Assembly (NCBI GenBank): GCA_016719815.1
Contig: JADJYK010000017.1
Coordinates: 1 to 64,000 of the forward strand
Length of the DNA: 64,000 nt
DNA from: Chitinophagaceae bacterium
GTDB taxonomy: Bacteria; Bacteroidota; Bacteroidia; Chitinophagales; Chitinophagaceae
Reading direction: 5' to 3'
A program made the position numbers and the translations under genes. Position 1 is the first letter of the stretch. The number at the start of each line of letters is the position of its first letter. Shown in pieces: positions 28,914-37,804 of this stretch. The notes beneath the pieces were generated by a model. It was not told the DNA's origin and made no database searches. It was given only the letters and a program-made list of their open reading frames with translations.

Positions 28914-29696
28914 ATGAAGTTCAAAACCAGCCTCCCGGGAATAACAGCAATGGCAGTTGCGATAACAGGATTATCTTTCCTCTTAATCTCATGGAATTAC
29001 TCGCCGGATAAATATCAGTTTGGCAAAACCCATGACAAAACAGATACTTTACCTCCTCCAAAAGTTAACCCTGAAACGTTCAACATTGACCGTGAAATTA
29101 ACAATGCAATGCAGGAAGTGGAAAAGGCTTTGAAACAAATTGATGCCTCCAAAATACAGGCAGAAATTGAAAAGGCAATGAAAGACGTGGATATGGTAAA
29201 GCTAAAAGCGGAGCTAGATGAATCACTTTCAAAAATTGATGGCAATAAGATAAAAGCCGATATTGAAAAGGCGCTAAAAGAAGTTGACTTTGATAAGATT
29301 AACACCCAAATAAGGCAAAGTATGGATAAAGTTGATATGGAGAAGATAAAACAGAATATCAACATGGAGAAATTAAAAGAAGAAATGAAGAACCTTAAAA
29401 AAGAACTTGAAAAACTGGAACCAGAGATAGAAAAATCAATGCAAAAAGCAAAAGCGGAACTGGAAAAGGCCGGTGTGGAACTGAAAGAATATAAAAACTT
29501 TATTGAGGAACTTGAAAAAGATGGACTCATCAGTAAAAAAGAGGGGTATTCACTTTCACACAAAGATGGTGAGCTGCTTATTAATGGTCTAAAGCAACCT
29601 AAATCTGTCTACAGGAAATACAACAGCTATCTTACTAAACACAAATCTTTTGAAATAAATCATAAGGAGAATAATGACGGCATGCGTATTGATTAA
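28914..29696 (+). CDS. membrane-anchored coiled-coil protein with heptad-like repeats
   Basis: 260 residues. One N-terminal hydrophobic segment (about 8-27, ITAMAVAITGLSFLLISW) is a signal anchor or uncleaved signal. Residues about 55-195 are a continuous charged helix built from imperfect repeats of the form EIEKAMKDVDMVKLKAEL, with Asp/Ile/Lys spaced regularly. The C-terminal part (SYSLSHKDGELLINGLKQ and KSVYRKY) looks globular. A strong terminator follows. It may be an envelope spacer or sensor protein. No family was recognised beyond general coiled coil. Confidence 0.7.
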   Translation: MKFKTSLPGITAMAVAITGLSFLLISWNYSPDKYQFGKTHDKTDTLPPPKVNPETFNIDREINNAMQEVEKALKQIDASKIQAEIEKAMKDVDMVKLKAELDESLSKIDGNKIKADIEKALKEVDFDKINTQIRQSMDKVDMEKIKQNINMEKLKEEMKNLKKELEKLEPEIEKSMQKAKAELEKAGVELKEYKNFIEELEKDGLISKKEGYSLSHKDGELLINGLKQPKSVYRKYNSYLTKHKSFEINHKENNDGMRID

Positions 29697-29726
29697 GTAT
29701 CAAAAGCAAGCAACTATAAAGAAAGC

Positions 29727-29756
29727 GAGGCTGCCCAAAAAAAGGCAGCCTCTTCC
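29727..29756. terminator. rho-independent terminator
   Basis: GAGGCTGCC, an A-rich loop, GGCAGCCTC, then TTCCCC. The perfect 9-bp stem lies between the coiled-coil gene and the convergent serine hydrolase. The T-tract is weak on the plus strand. Confidence 0.7.
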
Positions 29757-29780
29757 CCTCTGGAAATGATATGAACAGGC

Positions 29781-31022
29781 TTACTCACAGTACTGAAGAA
29801 CAGCTTTAAATATTCTTTCTCTCACCGGGTTCAGATTATAGTATTCACCCTTAGCCGAAAGTCCTGTATGTTGTCGGTTTACCAGCAATATCACCGAAGC
29901 TTTATAAACAGGAATAACAGCGATGCTTGTACCGGTGAACCCTGTATGCCCGAATGTTCCTTTGGGTCCATTCTTCATAAATGAGTTGGCAGGATCCATC
30001 ATCCAGCCAAGACCATTCTTGAAATGATCTTTATTTAGAAAACCGTTTATAGTCTCTGCAGGTATGAACGCATGATCTCTCAGTATTCCTTTATTCAGTA
30101 ATAAATCAATCATCCGCTGAATATCATTTACCGTAGAAAACAAACCCGCAGCACCAGAAACACCTCCATTGGCATACCAGGCATTGCCGTCATTTACTTC
30201 TCCTGCAAGCACATAATTCCGCCATCCATTCCAACTTGCCGGATCAATATCCTTAACCGTAAAACCAAGCGAGGAGTCATACACCATTCTTTTTTCGTAT
30301 GGATTGCCAAAAGAGGTGGGAGCTATTTTTGAACCCCAGCCATTTTTCAAAGGATTATAGAGTGTTTGATGCATCCCAAGAGGTGCAAAAATTTTTTGCC
30401 GCACAAACTGATCAAGCGGCATTCCCGAAACCACTTCGATAATTTGTCCAAGTACGGTAAACCCGAGATCGCTGTACCTGCGATGCTTGCCAACTGAATC
30501 ACGCAGCGGTAAACTACTGATAAGGGAAAACGTTTCCTGTTTTGAGGAAGAACGATAATATAGCGGATACCACTCATACAGACCGGAAGTATGCGTAAGT
30601 AAATGACGAATGGTAATTCCCCTCTTCTCCTGCGTGGCAAACCCCTTTACATATTTGCTTACCGGATCATCAATGGCAAGTTGTTGCTTTCCCGCCAGGT
30701 ACATAAGAGCGGTAGTGGTGCCAATCACTTTTGTAAGAGATGCAATATCGAACAAATGATAAATAGTCATTTTTTCAGGTAGAGATATTGCCTGGTTGTT
30801 ACAGTCAGTTTTTCTGGCATAGCCATATGCCTGCCGGTAAATTACATTATTATCCTTTTTTACCAATACGACTGCACCTGGAATCAGGCTATTACTTACC
30901 TGGTACTGAAGAATACTGTCAATTGTTTTTACCAGCACTTTTCTTCTGTTTTCTGTCTGTCCTTTTGAATAAAGAAATATAACTGATAAAAAACAGAAAG
31001 TAAATAAACTATACCTGAACAT
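29781..31022 (-). CDS. serine hydrolase (class C beta-lactamase/esterase family), exported
   Basis: 413 residues with a signal peptide (MFRYSLFTFCFLSVIFLYSKG). Catalytic SxxK is SLTK (Ser95, Lys98). The second motif reads YSD (Tyr183) in place of the usual YxN, and the third is HTGFTG near residue 360 where class C enzymes have KTG. This combination is typical of EstB-like esterases and D-aminopeptidases rather than true beta-lactamases. It probably cleaves an ester or peptide in the periplasm, with the substrate unknown. Confidence 0.88.
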   Translation of the reverse strand: MFRYSLFTFCFLSVIFLYSKGQTENRRKVLVKTIDSILQYQVSNSLIPGAVVLVKKDNNVIYRQAYGYARKTDCNNQAISLPEKMTIYHLFDIASLTKVIGTTTALMYLAGKQQLAIDDPVSKYVKGFATQEKRGITIRHLLTHTSGLYEWYPLYYRSSSKQETFSLISSLPLRDSVGKHRRYSDLGFTVLGQIIEVVSGMPLDQFVRQKIFAPLGMHQTLYNPLKNGWGSKIAPTSFGNPYEKRMVYDSSLGFTVKDIDPASWNGWRNYVLAGEVNDGNAWYANGGVSGAAGLFSTVNDIQRMIDLLLNKGILRDHAFIPAETINGFLNKDHFKNGLGWMMDPANSFMKNGPKGTFGHTGFTGTSIAVIPVYKASVILLVNRQHTGLSAKGEYYNLNPVRERIFKAVLQYCE

Positions 31023-31198
31023 ATCAAAAAAAATTACCGTAGAATAAATTCATCTAATGCCGGATTTATAAGCAGTAATCCTATCTTAAGACAGTTAAGG
31101 TAAGGATTATTTGCGTTTGAACTGATTGTTATAAAATCCGAATTCAGTACGTTACTTTGCTCAGGGATTTTATTACTCATCGTACTAATAATAAGAGA

Positions 31199-33120
31199 AT
31201 GAACCACTTTATTCTTTCCACTGCCGTACTGTTTTTTTCTTTTGTGGCCAGAGCCTACGAGCCCCGTAACCTGCTTCAGAAACAAGCAAACCTTCAGCAA
31301 GTAAAAGAATTACTTGTTTCCAAATCTGACTGGATAAAGTATCCTGATTATGCTGACAGAGAAGGCTGGAATAATTTTACCGGGCCACTGAAAAAGGGAA
31401 TAACTGAAGCCGGCGAAGCTTATCTTACCTACACATGGAAAGTAGTTTTAGCAACAGACTACCTGGAATATGAACGAAGCGGCAGTCGTACCGCTATGGA
31501 AAATCCTTTTGGTTCCAATAACAAAGCATTGAGCCACCTGGTATTTGCAGAACTGGCTGAAGGCAAGGGTCGTTTCCTGAACCAGATAATAAATGGTGTT
31601 TGGCATTCCTGCGATATGTCGTCATGGGTATTGTCAGCACACCTTCCTCTACAAAAATCAAAACGGACACTGCCCGATTATAAAGAACAGGTAATTGATC
31701 TTACTTCCGGCGATATGGGCTCATTCTTTTCATGGGTATATTATTTTTTTCACGACGAGTTTGACAAAATAAACCCGGTAATAGCAGAACGGCTTAAACT
31801 GAATATTCAGCAGCGTATTCTGCAGCCATATATGGAGCGAAGCGATTACTGGTGGCAGGCATTAAGTAAACCCGGTGTATTGGTTAATAACTGGAATCCG
31901 TGGTGCAATTTCAATGTGCTCACCTGTTTTCTCTTACTGGAAGACGACAACGATAAATTGGCTGCTGCTGTTTATAAAACCATGCAAAGCACTGATGAGT
32001 TTTTAAATTATGTAAAAGAAGACGGAGCCTGTGAAGAGGGCCCTTCCTACTGGGGACATGCCGCCGGAAAGCTGTATGATTACCTGCAGATACTTAGCTA
32101 TGCAACCAATGGAAAACTGAGCTTGTTTAATGAACCAATGATAAAAAACATGGGAGAATATATTGCAAGAAGCTATGTGGGAAACGACTGGGTGGTGAAC
32201 TTTGCTGATGCTTCTGCTAAAGGCGGCGGAGATGCAGGCATCATTTTTCGGTACGGGCGGGCAGTAAAAGCAACGACATGCAGCAGTTTGCGGCATATCT
32301 TACTAAAAAGGCAAAGGGAAAAACTGACATCAACGATGTGAGAGATTTTTTCAGAACCCTGGAAAATATCAATTCGTACAAAGATTTACTGAACACGGAA
32401 CCAGCGCTTACATCGTACTCATTTACATGGTACCCGCAAACAGAATTCTGCTATATGAAAAATAGGGAAAGATTCTATTTTGCTGCCAAAGCTGGCTTTA
32501 ATAACGAAAGTCATAATCACAATGATGTGGGTACATTCTCTCTCTATATTGATACATTGCCGGTATTCATTGATGCCGGCGTAGGTACTTATACACGCCA
32601 AACCTTCAGCAGTGAACGGTACACGATCTGGACTATGCAGAGTAATTACCACAACCTGCCTTTGATAAACGGATACCCGCAGCAATTTGGTGCTGAGTTC
32701 AAAGCAACAGATATAAAATTTGACGAAAAGAAAAATATGTTCAGCCTGAACATGGCTGATGCATATAACAAAGAAGCGTCTGTAGAAAAATGGATACGGA
32801 GTTATATGCTGAAAGAGGCCAGTCTTATTATTGATGATGCATTTACAGTTACGGCATTAAAAGCAAATAACGTAATCAACTTTCTTACCTGGGCAGAACC
32901 GGACATTACAAAAGCCGGCACTGTACGGCTTAAAAAAAATGGAACAACTGTTCAACTGCAATACGATACCAAAGCATTTGACATAACAACAGAAGCAGTT
33001 CCGCAAACAGACAAACGGTTATCGAATGTATGGGGCGAAAAGCTGTACCGTTTTTCACTCATTGCCAAAAAACTGCAATTGAAAGGGCGGTATCAATACA
33101 CTGTCTCCCGGGGAGAATGA
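31199..33120 (+). CDS. heparinase II/III-family polysaccharide lyase, frameshifted
   Basis: ATG 31199 gives a signal peptide (MNHFILSTAVLFFSFVARA), then an alpha/alpha-toroid domain (WVYYFFHDEFDKINPVI, NNWNPWCNFNVLTCFLL, EDGACEEGPSYWGHAAGKL). The frame breaks near 32265 (AAAA for AAAAA). The C-terminal beta-sandwich follows, with the family signature ESHNHNDVGTFSLYID. Repaired length is about 641 residues. Such lyases cleave acidic polysaccharides (heparin, alginate or similar) by beta-elimination. The exact glycan is unknown and no SusC/SusD pair is nearby. Confidence 0.87.
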
Positions 33121-33146
33121 CGCAGTGCGGTTTTTTCCGTGTTGCA

Positions 33147-33779
33147 CTATAAATACTGATTATCTACCAGCCATTTAGCTATACGCTTTATAGTAAATTG
33201 GTTTTTATCTATACTGGCATCTGCTATTATTATTTTTTCCTGCTGTGGTATAGGTACAGTTCTTTTTAGATTATCCTTTGCCGTAAACAATTCCATATTC
33301 TGTGCATTATTGCCCCCTGTAAAAGATACTTTGGCTATCATAACCCCTGATGGCAAGGTAAACTCGTAATGATCTAATCCGTTGCCGGAGCCAGCAGGTT
33401 TAAAGCTGCCAATAATTTTACTATTCTGCTCAATAGTTTTATCCACCTGTAAACTAATGGGCCAGGCTTTGTTTCTGGCAACAAGTGTATAATCTACGGC
33501 TATACTTGGGCTGGCGCCTTTAGCTGCAATAAACTGCTTTACTTTATTTTCATCCACCTTATCATTAACAAGTATGCCACTGCCCCCTACCAGTTTGCTC
33601 TCGCCGGATAGGGAAAAAACATCAAACAATTTAGTAAGACCAAAATTTTGCTTGGTTACTTCCACCTTGGCATAGTCATTTCCATCCACAGTTATCATTC
33701 CTTTTTTATAATCAATATTCTGTGCATTTGCAGTAAGTGCAATAAAAACAAGGCTGATAAAAAATACAATTTTTTTCAT
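33147..33779 (-). CDS. hypothetical exported protein
   Basis: 210 residues when started at ATG 33779, which gives a clean signal peptide (MKKIVFFISLVFIALTANAQ). An upstream in-frame start lacks a signal and is less likely. The mature part contains YKKGMITVDGNDYAKVEV, where a property is set, and later YEFTLPSGVMIAKVSFTGG. It reads like a periplasmic protein of mixed alpha/beta structure. I do not recognise a family. It is convergent with the lyase. Confidence 0.65.
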   Translation of the reverse strand: MKKIVFFISLVFIALTANAQNIDYKKGMITVDGNDYAKVEVTKQNFGLTKLFDVFSLSGESKLVGGSGILVNDKVDENKVKQFIAAKGASPSIAVDYTLVARNKAWPISLQVDKTIEQNSKIIGSFKPAGSGNGLDHYEFTLPSGVMIAKVSFTGGNNAQNMELFTAKDNLKRTVPIPQQEKIIIADASIDKNQFTIKRIAKWLVDNQYL

Positions 33780-33865
33780 ACAGGTAATTTTAACGCCTAA
33801 GATAACCAGAGATGCCGGTAAGGCAATAGAAATGTTGCCAGCCGGTATCAATCAGGCCGCCTGCC

Positions 33866-34054
33866 TTACAACCCCTTTGGTATTTTAATCTTCCGTTTTA
33901 TCATTTCTTCTCTCAGCTTTACGGGTAGCCCGGGCCGGCAGTTACAGTTTTTCTGATGCTCAAGATGCCAGTCTATCCGTTGCTGCAGTGTTGGGTTCGC
34001 CGGCATCTTGTTCTTCTTATGCCATTCGGCATTCAGGCGGGGTTTACTTTCCAT
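33866..34054 (-). CDS. small conserved hypothetical protein
   Basis: 62 residues from ATG 34054: basic, with the central block NPTLQQRIDWHLEHQKNC and a CNCRP motif followed by LREEMIKRKIKIPKGL. I recall similar short proteins (LEQRI-WHLEH-CxCR) in many Bacteroidota genomes, which supports it being real, and the Cys/His content could bind a metal. It has no signal peptide. It is probably monocistronic. Confidence 0.6.
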   Translation of the reverse strand: MESKPRLNAEWHKKNKMPANPTLQQRIDWHLEHQKNCNCRPGLPVKLREEMIKRKIKIPKGL

Positions 34055-34165
34055 GGCAGTAGTTATATGTTAAAGGATCAGTCAAAAAAAACCGGTCAAA
34101 TCTTATTTTCTCAGAATAGTAATGACGCCTGTTATGCTTTTTCTGTGAAGGGAAAAGGATTAACC

Positions 34166-35614
34166 TTAATTTGTAACGCCGGATATTCCCGAACAATATA
34201 CTTCTCCTCTTGAATCTGCAACGCAGGGGCCTGATTGTACAGCAGCATTTGTCAGGTATTTCCAGCGTTGTGTGCCGGTTAATGCATCAAAAGCATAGAT
34301 ATAATTATCGTATCGTCCAACAAATACAACCCCATTCGCAACAGTTGGGTTGCCCATTGTAACACCGGAGGCTAATACCGATGTTCCTTTTGTCCAGATA
34401 TTAGTTCCATCTGTTGTACGCAGGGCATAAAAGTAGCTGTCGTTATTATCAGCATAAATAATTGACCCCGCAACAAACGGGCTGGAGAATGTACCCGGGC
34501 CACTGCCCGACACCCCACCATTTGACTGCCGTCTCCACAGTTCTGTACCGGTTGCAGGATCCATCGCCACCATATAATTGCCTGAACCGCAATAAAGCAC
34601 TCCGTTATTTATTGTGGGTGATGAAGGAGAGGGTAACATATTCCCTTTTGTCCAAACAGTGCTTCCATTACCTGCATTGACACAATAGAATGTTCCCTCG
34701 CCACAGAAATAAATTTTACCATTATAATATGCCGGATTACACTTTGCAATACCTCCGGGCACATTCCAGACTGTTGTTCCGGTTGCAGCATCATATGCAC
34801 TGCATCCTGCAGGAAAAGAGCAAACAAACACTTTTCCTTCGGCATATACAGGACCATAGGGAAGCGGAATACCTGATGATTTCCATTTTAATAAACCGGT
34901 GGCTGTATCAACTGCATAAACATTGCCAACCGGGTAACCAGCACTGCTGGAAATAAACACCGCATCTCCGCCCAATACCGGGCTTTGATTACTAATGGCG
35001 TAGTCTGTTTTGTACCGCCACTTTAAGGTTCCCGTAGTTGCATTTACAGCATAGAGATAAGTATCAATGCTGCCAAAATATACAGTACCATCTTTAACAA
35101 CCGGGCTTGACTGAATGCCGCCGCCGGTAGTGTATTTCCAAAGCAATGTACCAGTGCTGGCATTAATGGCATACAGGTTACGGTCATCACTGCCCACATA
35201 AACTGCTGTGTTGGCCCGAACCAGGTTTACCTTAATATAATATCTTTTGGTGCTGCTGTCTTCAGCCATAACAGTATAGGAAAGCGGAGTGCTGAAATTT
35301 TGCGGGGTACGGTTTTGGGGAGAAACTGATATGCCGCTGAATCCAATGGTTGGAATTACATTTACCAGGCTGATACCCTCGTCGAAGGTGACAGTGATAG
35401 TATCGCTGCCTACCAGGCCGGATATGTCCATTGGAGTAATCGTACTGTTATCAACAGCAGTTATAACAAAGGAGTTGATTGTTTTTACTGATGACTTCGG
35501 CGGAGGAGGTGGCGGCGGTACATCATCGCCGTTGTTTTTCTTCTTCCTGCAGGCCCCTGCAGCCAAAAGCATCACAAGAATAAGGGGGACAAAAATGTAG
35601 CAGAACCTTTTCAT
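34166..35614 (-). CDS. PQQ-like beta-propeller lipoprotein
   Basis: 482 residues. A lipoprotein-type signal ends at Cys22 (LAAGAC), followed by a Pro-rich tether (VPPPPPPPK) and an Ig-like domain (about 45-130). Then comes a beta-propeller of about seven PQQ-type blades, each with the pattern VYFGS-x-D-x-x-LYAVNATTGTLKW. No PQQ-dehydrogenase active-site residues are evident, so it resembles BamB-like or binding propellers rather than an enzyme. Its ATG overlaps the stop of the nucleotidyltransferase gene by one base (TGATG), meaning translational coupling with the upstream pair. Confidence 0.88.
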   Translation of the reverse strand: MKRFCYIFVPLILVMLLAAGACRKKKNNGDDVPPPPPPPKSSVKTINSFVITAVDNSTITPMDISGLVGSDTITVTFDEGISLVNVIPTIGFSGISVSPQNRTPQNFSTPLSYTVMAEDSSTKRYYIKVNLVRANTAVYVGSDDRNLYAINASTGTLLWKYTTGGGIQSSPVVKDGTVYFGSIDTYLYAVNATTGTLKWRYKTDYAISNQSPVLGGDAVFISSSAGYPVGNVYAVDTATGLLKWKSSGIPLPYGPVYAEGKVFVCSFPAGCSAYDAATGTTVWNVPGGIAKCNPAYYNGKIYFCGEGTFYCVNAGNGSTVWTKGNMLPSPSSPTINNGVLYCGSGNYMVAMDPATGTELWRRQSNGGVSGSGPGTFSSPFVAGSIIYADNNDSYFYALRTTDGTNIWTKGTSVLASGVTMGNPTVANGVVFVGRYDNYIYAFDALTGTQRWKYLTNAAVQSGPCVADSRGEVYCSGISGVTN

Positions 35615-36096
35615 CAGGATAAAATATTAAAGATTATTATTCTTCTTTTAAGTTGCTGAATATCGTCGAGATCTTTTAAACGGCCGGAAGCTTTTTTTGC
35701 TTCTAAAAGATGGTTAATATGTATCATCCGTATTGGCAAATCATCATCATCAAAAATTACTGACAGCTTATATGCCTCTTCAAAATTCAATCCTTTTACT
35801 GCTGTCATAATATCAATACCTACTGGATTTCTACCAAAAGAAAAAACAACATTTTCTTTTACTTCTAAGAATTTTTGAAGTGTCATATCAAACAATGGCA
35901 TTCCAAACTGTTTAAATGTTTTTACCAGTTTCTGATAATTCTCGTTTGTACACTCTACCCAAATATCCATATCGCCTGTTACCCTGGCATGACCGTGAAG
36001 GATAACAGCCATACCACCTACCATGATGTATTTAACTTCCTGATTATTGGGGGCTTATAAAAAATCTCGAAAATCTTCCTGGAAAATATCAGCCAT
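35614..36096 (-). CDS. nucleotidyltransferase-fold protein, toxin-like, with an in-frame stop
   Basis: The conserved core YIMVGGMAVILHGHARVTGDMDIWVE has the GG-x-A...D-x-D pattern of the nucleotidyltransferase superfamily (MNT/AbiEii/DUF6036-like), with metal-binding DMDIW. An ATG at 36096 gives MADIFQEDFRDFL and then TAA at 36055-36057, after which the same frame continues to the core. The first in-frame ATG after the stop is 36024. In relatives the N-terminal part runs straight into the core, so either two compensating base errors created the stop or the gene is inactivated. It overlaps both neighbours by one base, as in a compact operon. Function is inferred from the fold. Confidence 0.7.
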
Positions 36097-36311
36097 TACT
36101 CTTCATGTTTTTTAATGCAGAATGCTGTTTTATCCATCCGGGGTGGATTATTCATATCAAATTTATAAGCAACACTGGTAAGATAAAAGGCTATTTCCAA
36201 TCTTTCTTTTATAGAATGGTTATGATAATTGCGCATGGCCTCATCTGCCTCTTCAACAGTTTGAAGCCTGAAAGCCGTTTTATCCATCCGGTATGTCTGT
36301 GGGGCTGCCAT
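36096..36311 (-). CDS. small partner protein of the nucleotidyltransferase (possible antitoxin)
   Basis: 71 residues, stop TAA overlapping the next ATG (TAATG). It is mostly helical (TVEEADEAMRNYHNHSIKER, then LEIAFYLTSVAYKFD) and contains the hexapeptide MDKTAF twice, once near the N-terminus (residues 9-14) and once near the C-terminus (NNPPRMDKTAF). I recall similar short proteins directly upstream of nucleotidyltransferase genes in Bacteroidota, which fits a two-gene toxin-antitoxin-like module. That role is inference from gene order and size. Confidence 0.65.
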   Translation of the reverse strand: MAAPQTYRMDKTAFRLQTVEEADEAMRNYHNHSIKERLEIAFYLTSVAYKFDMNNPPRMDKTAFCIKKHEE

Positions 36312-36389
36312 GCGTTAAAATTAATGTTTTTGGGGGTTATAGCTGTGCAACTGCCAGAACTATGACTTTTCAGTCCTTAGTTGCAAACT

Positions 36390-36519
36390 ACTACTGTCCG
36401 GTAAAAATATTGAATTCACACAAAAAGGAGGTCGTTTGACCTCCCTAAATTGGTAGTTTTGAGTTACCACACAAAAAACTAACCAATGAACAAAAGTACT
36501 TTTTTTGCCGGACAGTAGT
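36390..36519. mobile_element. 130-bp miniature element derived from an IS4-type insertion sequence
   Basis: The ends are perfect inverted repeats (ACTACTGTCCGG at the left, CCGGACAGTAGT at the right, extending one base further on each side). Inside lie a GGAGGTC-GTTT-GACCTCC hairpin near 36427 and a short reading frame at 36486-36518, MNKSTFFAGQ then stop. MNKSTFF-GQ is the start I recall for Bacteroidota IS4/DUF4372-type transposases. The codons for AGQ (GCCGGACAG) match the inner part of the inverted repeat, so an internal deletion between this point and the right end would yield exactly this relic. An 11-bp sequence is nearly repeated on both sides (AGTTGCAAACT and AAATGCAAACT). Confidence 0.7.
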
Positions 36520-36584
36520 AAATGCAAACTCATGACAACTTACCCAAACTTAATGCTGTTATATTAAAGGCAAGAATAAGGACT
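36520..36584 (+). repeat. 65-bp dispersed repeat, copy 1
   Basis: Contains TGCAAACTCATGACAACTT and, 24 bases on, AAAGGCAAGAATAAGGA. It follows the right end of the miniature element directly. The left part of the repeat (TCCTTAGTTGCAAACT) is found on the other side of that element at 36374-36389, as if the element had inserted into it. It is the most diverged full copy. Confidence 0.65.
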
Positions 36585-36605
36585 ACCGGCTTCCAAAAAA
36601 CCACA

Positions 36606-36632
36606 AAGGCACGGCTATTGAGCCGTGCCTTT
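36606..36632 (-). terminator. rho-independent terminator of the cysteine protease gene
   Basis: On the minus strand: AGGCACGGCT, loop CAAT, AGCCGTGCCT, then TTGTGG, a perfect 10-bp stem 27 bases after the protease stop codon. Confidence 0.8.
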
Positions 36633-36658
36633 GCCTGAAATGTATTTCGCCTTCGAAA

Positions 36659-37774
36659 TTAATTTTGAATTTTAATTGGAAGATCTTTTACCTGTATGTT
36701 CTTACCGGGCCTGATTAATGATGGTGCTTTCTTGGCTATAACCCAGGCTGCCCTGCGGCCTACATTGTTTGAATTATAATCAATCCACATATAGCCATCT
36801 TCGCCCCAATCTGTTCCCCATGAATTTTTTAACAGCCATGCATGTTTGCTATCATCCCATCCAACAAGAACAATGGCATGGTTGCTGCTCGGGTTAGAAT
36901 AATTGCTTGCAAATTCATTGAACACACCATTGGTATAGTTTTGAAACGCATCCGTTACATACACACTGGCGGCAACAGGGCCATATTTGCAGATGGCAGC
37001 TTTAATATCAGCAACAGCAGCAATTTTTAAAATATCACCTGACGCCTCTACTACGCCCCAATCTGTAGCATAATAATTTGAAGCAGCCGGTACATTAGGT
37101 GCATTGGGGCAAGAATTTACCATTCCCAAATCGGGATATGCGGCATCGGTTGCAACATTTCTGTTATTGTCAACCATCCAGTCAAAAACTTTGTAAGCCA
37201 GTCCACCGGCAGGCCCGCAGTCACCACCACCGGAGCAGTTTACCACATATTGTTCGGAGGCATCGGCAACAGTGCCATTTACTCTTTTATAACTGGCTTC
37301 GTAAGCACCCATAGCAGAATAAGCCCAGCAATTACCACATTGCTGATCCTTAACCGGGGTAACATAACCCACAGTGCGGGCATCATAAGATGATTTAGAT
37401 GCGAAGCATGCAGTTGCCCATGCTTTAATAATGTTTTGAGCTTCTAAAGAAATCTGGCGGTTAAAAACTTTAGATTTAATAGCATTGGCCTGGGTAACAT
37501 TTATTTCACTTTCGCCTGTAATAGCGGCTCTTTGTTTTAATGAAACGCCGGTAACGCCTACATTAAAGGTCCACTTATTCTTAATTATATCAGCTCGCAG
37601 GTTTGTAAGCGTTGTTTTTAACTGGGGGGTAGCCTGAACCTCTCTTGCTAAATACTTAGACGAAAGTTTAGGATTGATTACGGGTTGTGCAAATGCAGTA
37701 AACCCGAAACTGGTCAGGGTAATAAAGAGAGAGAGATACAGGCGTAACCGAAGTGTTTGATTTTTTGAGTTCAT
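36659..37774 (-). CDS. papain-like cysteine protease (C1 family), exported
   Basis: 371 residues. A signal peptide (MNSKNQTLRLRLYLSLFITL...FAQ) is followed by a propeptide of about 100 residues and the mature C1 domain. The active site is KDQQCGNCWAYSA (nucleophile Cys149), followed by SEQYVVNCSGGGDCGPAGG, the catalytic His in SNHAIVLVGWDD and Asn in LLKNSWGTDWGEDGYMWIDY. All catalytic residues are present. The enzyme should be active outside the cytoplasm after propeptide removal. Only 30 bases upstream on the same strand is a chagasin-like inhibitor gene, so protease and inhibitor appear to be one operon. Confidence 0.93.
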   Translation of the reverse strand: MNSKNQTLRLRLYLSLFITLTSFGFTAFAQPVINPKLSSKYLAREVQATPQLKTTLTNLRADIIKNKWTFNVGVTGVSLKQRAAITGESEINVTQANAIKSKVFNRQISLEAQNIIKAWATACFASKSSYDARTVGYVTPVKDQQCGNCWAYSAMGAYEASYKRVNGTVADASEQYVVNCSGGGDCGPAGGLAYKVFDWMVDNNRNVATDAAYPDLGMVNSCPNAPNVPAASNYYATDWGVVEASGDILKIAAVADIKAAICKYGPVAASVYVTDAFQNYTNGVFNEFASNYSNPSSNHAIVLVGWDDSKHAWLLKNSWGTDWGEDGYMWIDYNSNNVGRRAAWVIAKKAPSLIRPGKNIQVKDLPIKIQN

Positions 37775-37804
37775 AAATTTTCAGTTTAGTGGTTAATAAA
37801 AGTT

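Noticed and set aside
36421..36448. Hairpin GGAGGTC/GACCTCC as a terminator of a neighbouring gene
   Set aside because: It lies inside the miniature IS4-type element, has no T-tract on either side, and more likely protects the original transposase gene from outside transcription.
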